Assembly: GCA_050701115.1 (NCBI GenBank)
Contig: JBOHER010000170.1
Location: 1 to 6,643, forward strand
DNA length: 6,643 bases
Origin: JBOHER01 sp050701115
GTDB lineage: Bacteria > Actinomycetota > Actinomycetes > Mycobacteriales > Pseudonocardiaceae
Reading direction: 5' to 3'
Within the stretch, counting starts at the first letter, position 1. Each line of letters opens with the position of its first letter. Of this stretch, positions 6,070-6,643 are shown piece by piece. The notes beneath the pieces were generated by a model. It was not told where the DNA came from and did no database searches. It was given only the letters and a program-made list of their open reading frames with translations. Made by a program: the position numbers and the translations under genes.

Positions 6070-6267
6070 TCATCGCCGATACGGGTTCGGCCCCGATGGC
6101 GGAGGGGCGAACCGTGACCTCGGGCGACCGGGGACCGGGGGCGGCTGACTGAGCGTGGCGTACAGCCGCGCTATCGAGGCGAGCCCCTCGTCGTGCAGTC
6201 GGGCGATCACATCGTGGGCCTCTCGCGCGGCCGCATCGAGCCGGGCACGAATGTCGGCATCAGGCAA
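6070..6267 (-). CDS. Small hypothetical protein
   Basis: I do not recognise this ORF. Its core (PDADIRARLDAAAREAHDVIARLHDEGLASIARLYATL) would form one or two amphipathic alpha-helices. A Pro/Arg-rich tail follows (QPPPVPGRPRSRF). The frame is open to an ATG at 6315, but the first 16 codons have many A/T third positions (CCT, GAT, CTA, GCT, CGT, AGA), unlike the later, clearly GC-ending codons. A TTG at 6267 has a purine-rich AGGGGGTGAG just upstream and is preferred here. GTG at 6276 is the other option, giving about 66-69 residues. It converges on the dedA gene with 12 bases between the stops. No membrane segment, cysteine motif or signal peptide is visible. It could still be a chance ORF. 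Confidence 0.45.
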   Translation of the reverse strand: MPDADIRARLDAAAREAHDVIARLHDEGLASIARLYATLSQPPPVPGRPRSRFAPPPSGPNPYRR

Positions 6268-6401
6268 GCTTCTCACCCCCTGCGAACGTCGATCCAAAGC
6301 TAGGCCATCAGGCATCCGGCGGCAATGAGTTCTCTGACGGGCAGCGCAATTGTCGTGTCAGCCGATGGATTCCTGACGCAAGTTGTTGATGTGATCCTTG
6401 A

Positions 6402-6530
6402 CGCCGCGGCTCCGGTCCGTACCGGAAGCTGTTCAAGCATGCGGTGTACGAAGCGGCCGACTTCGCTAAACTCGGGACCAAATACACCGGCTTGGACTAT
6501 GTCTGCGATCTGGCTGACATCCCGGTCCGC
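6402..6530 (+). pseudogene. Coding-like fragment without start, family not recognised
   Basis: From the TGA at 6399-6401 the frame reads RRGSGP, then YRKLFKHAVYEAADFAKLG, TKYTGLDYVC and DLADIPVR. The mixed charged, aromatic and aliphatic composition looks like genuine globular protein, unlike the two other plus frames over the same bases. No start codon with a ribosome binding site precedes it. The adjacent upstream frame (VVDVILDAAAPV, ending near 6417) might join it through one frameshift around 6417-6420. I could not place the family. It may be a remnant of an inactivated gene. Confidence 0.3.
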
Positions 6531-6586
6531 TCACACCGGACTCGTCGATGGGTAACACCGGCTTCCGCTGTGCACTCGACGCGTAG
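6518..6586 (+). pseudogene. C-terminal remnant of a formylglycine-generating enzyme (FGE/SUMF1-like) gene
   Basis: After a TGA at 6515-6517 the frame reads HPGPL and TPDSSMGNTGFRCALDA, ending at TAG 6584-6586. The xTPDSSxGNxGFRCAxDA ending is the characteristic C-terminus of FGE-sulfatase family proteins, which oxidise a sulfatase active-site cysteine or, in relatives, act on other substrates. The rest of the ~280-300-residue protein is missing: bases upstream in this frame hit a stop, and no other frame shows the expected upstream RGGSxxC...RYRxAAR segment. A hairpin 22 bases after the stop looks like the original terminator. The tail identification is by memory of family sequence, not by search. 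Confidence 0.5.
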
Positions 6587-6608
6587 CTTACTTACGGATG
6601 GTCCGATG

Positions 6609-6631
6609 GCCCCTGCCCGGTGGGCAGGGGC
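6609..6631 (+). terminator. Strong hairpin, likely U-less terminator
   Basis: GCCCCTGCCC (6609-6618) pairs perfectly with GGGCAGGGGC (6622-6631) around a 3-base GGT loop. The 10-bp, nearly all G-C stem is very stable. No T-run follows on either strand, as is common for actinobacterial terminators. It lies 22 bases after the stop codon of the FGE-like tail, so it probably ended that transcript. It could also serve a minus-strand gene entering from the right. Confidence 0.7.
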
Positions 6632-6643
6632 GAGTGGCGCCGT

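Larger units (their letters stand above)
6316..6643. other. Gene-poor right end with decayed coding sequence
   Basis: This 328-base stretch has no intact gene. The plus-strand ORF at 6325-6555 begins with plausible sequence (MSSLTGSAIVVSADGFLTQV) but turns into low-quality Ser/Thr/Arg-rich sequence after about residue 35. Coding-like signal then appears in other plus-strand frames at 6402-6530 and 6518-6586. The base composition is less GC-rich than in the main genes. No tRNA, insertion-sequence end or terminal repeat is visible. The minus strand is broken by stops. Confidence 0.5.

Noticed and set aside
1..6643. CRISPR array, tRNA/rRNA, insertion sequence, prophage or defence genes
   Set aside because: No regularly spaced repeats, cloverleaf-like sequence, transposase motif or terminal inverted repeats were seen by reading both strands.

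Overview
The window looks like a piece of a high-G+C actinobacterial chromosome, most likely Mycobacterium/Mycolicibacterium or a close relative. The grounds are uniformly GC-rich coding sequence with strong G/C third positions, alternative TTG starts, a probable leaderless start, and the gene content (7Fe ferredoxin with a TrxR-like reductase, PaaX regulator, PrpE-type ligase). The genus is an inference; nothing in the window is diagnostic.

Layout. Bases 1-2248 hold a tight plus-strand operon: the 3' part of a ferredoxin-NADP+ reductase (open at the left edge), a seven-iron ferredoxin and a TIM-barrel amidohydrolase, with gaps of 21 and 14 bases. The first two form an NADPH -> FAD -> Fe-S electron chain that probably feeds an oxygenase or other redox enzyme outside the window. 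The amidohydrolase may act in the same catabolic route. A minus-strand PaaX-family repressor (2303-3157) converges on this operon. The 54-base gap between them carries a perfect 12-bp palindrome and two 9-bp direct repeats.

Bases 3158-3445 are a divergent control region between the paaX-like gene and a 625-aa PrpE-type short-chain acyl-CoA synthetase (3446-5323). A sigma-70-like promoter faces the synthetase, and a candidate -10 element faces paaX. A 7-bp inverted repeat brackets both elements and a smaller palindrome lies in the spacer. This suits mutual control by the PaaX protein, which in this family responds to an acyl- or aryl-CoA ester.

After the synthetase comes a DedA-family membrane protein (5383-6057) with a near-ideal leaderless promoter and two unusual substitutions at normally charged positions. 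A small minus-strand hypothetical ORF converges on it. The last ~330 bases contain no intact gene but show decay on the plus strand: a coding-like stretch without a start, then the last ~20 codons of a formylglycine-generating-enzyme (FGE/SUMF1) type protein in another frame, then a strong 10-bp hairpin that is probably the old gene's terminator.

The core genes belong to known families. The points most worth a second look are the divergent operator/promoter architecture, the non-canonical DedA, and the FGE tail left with its terminator. I do not see a clearly new system such as a defence island, CRISPR array or mobile element.
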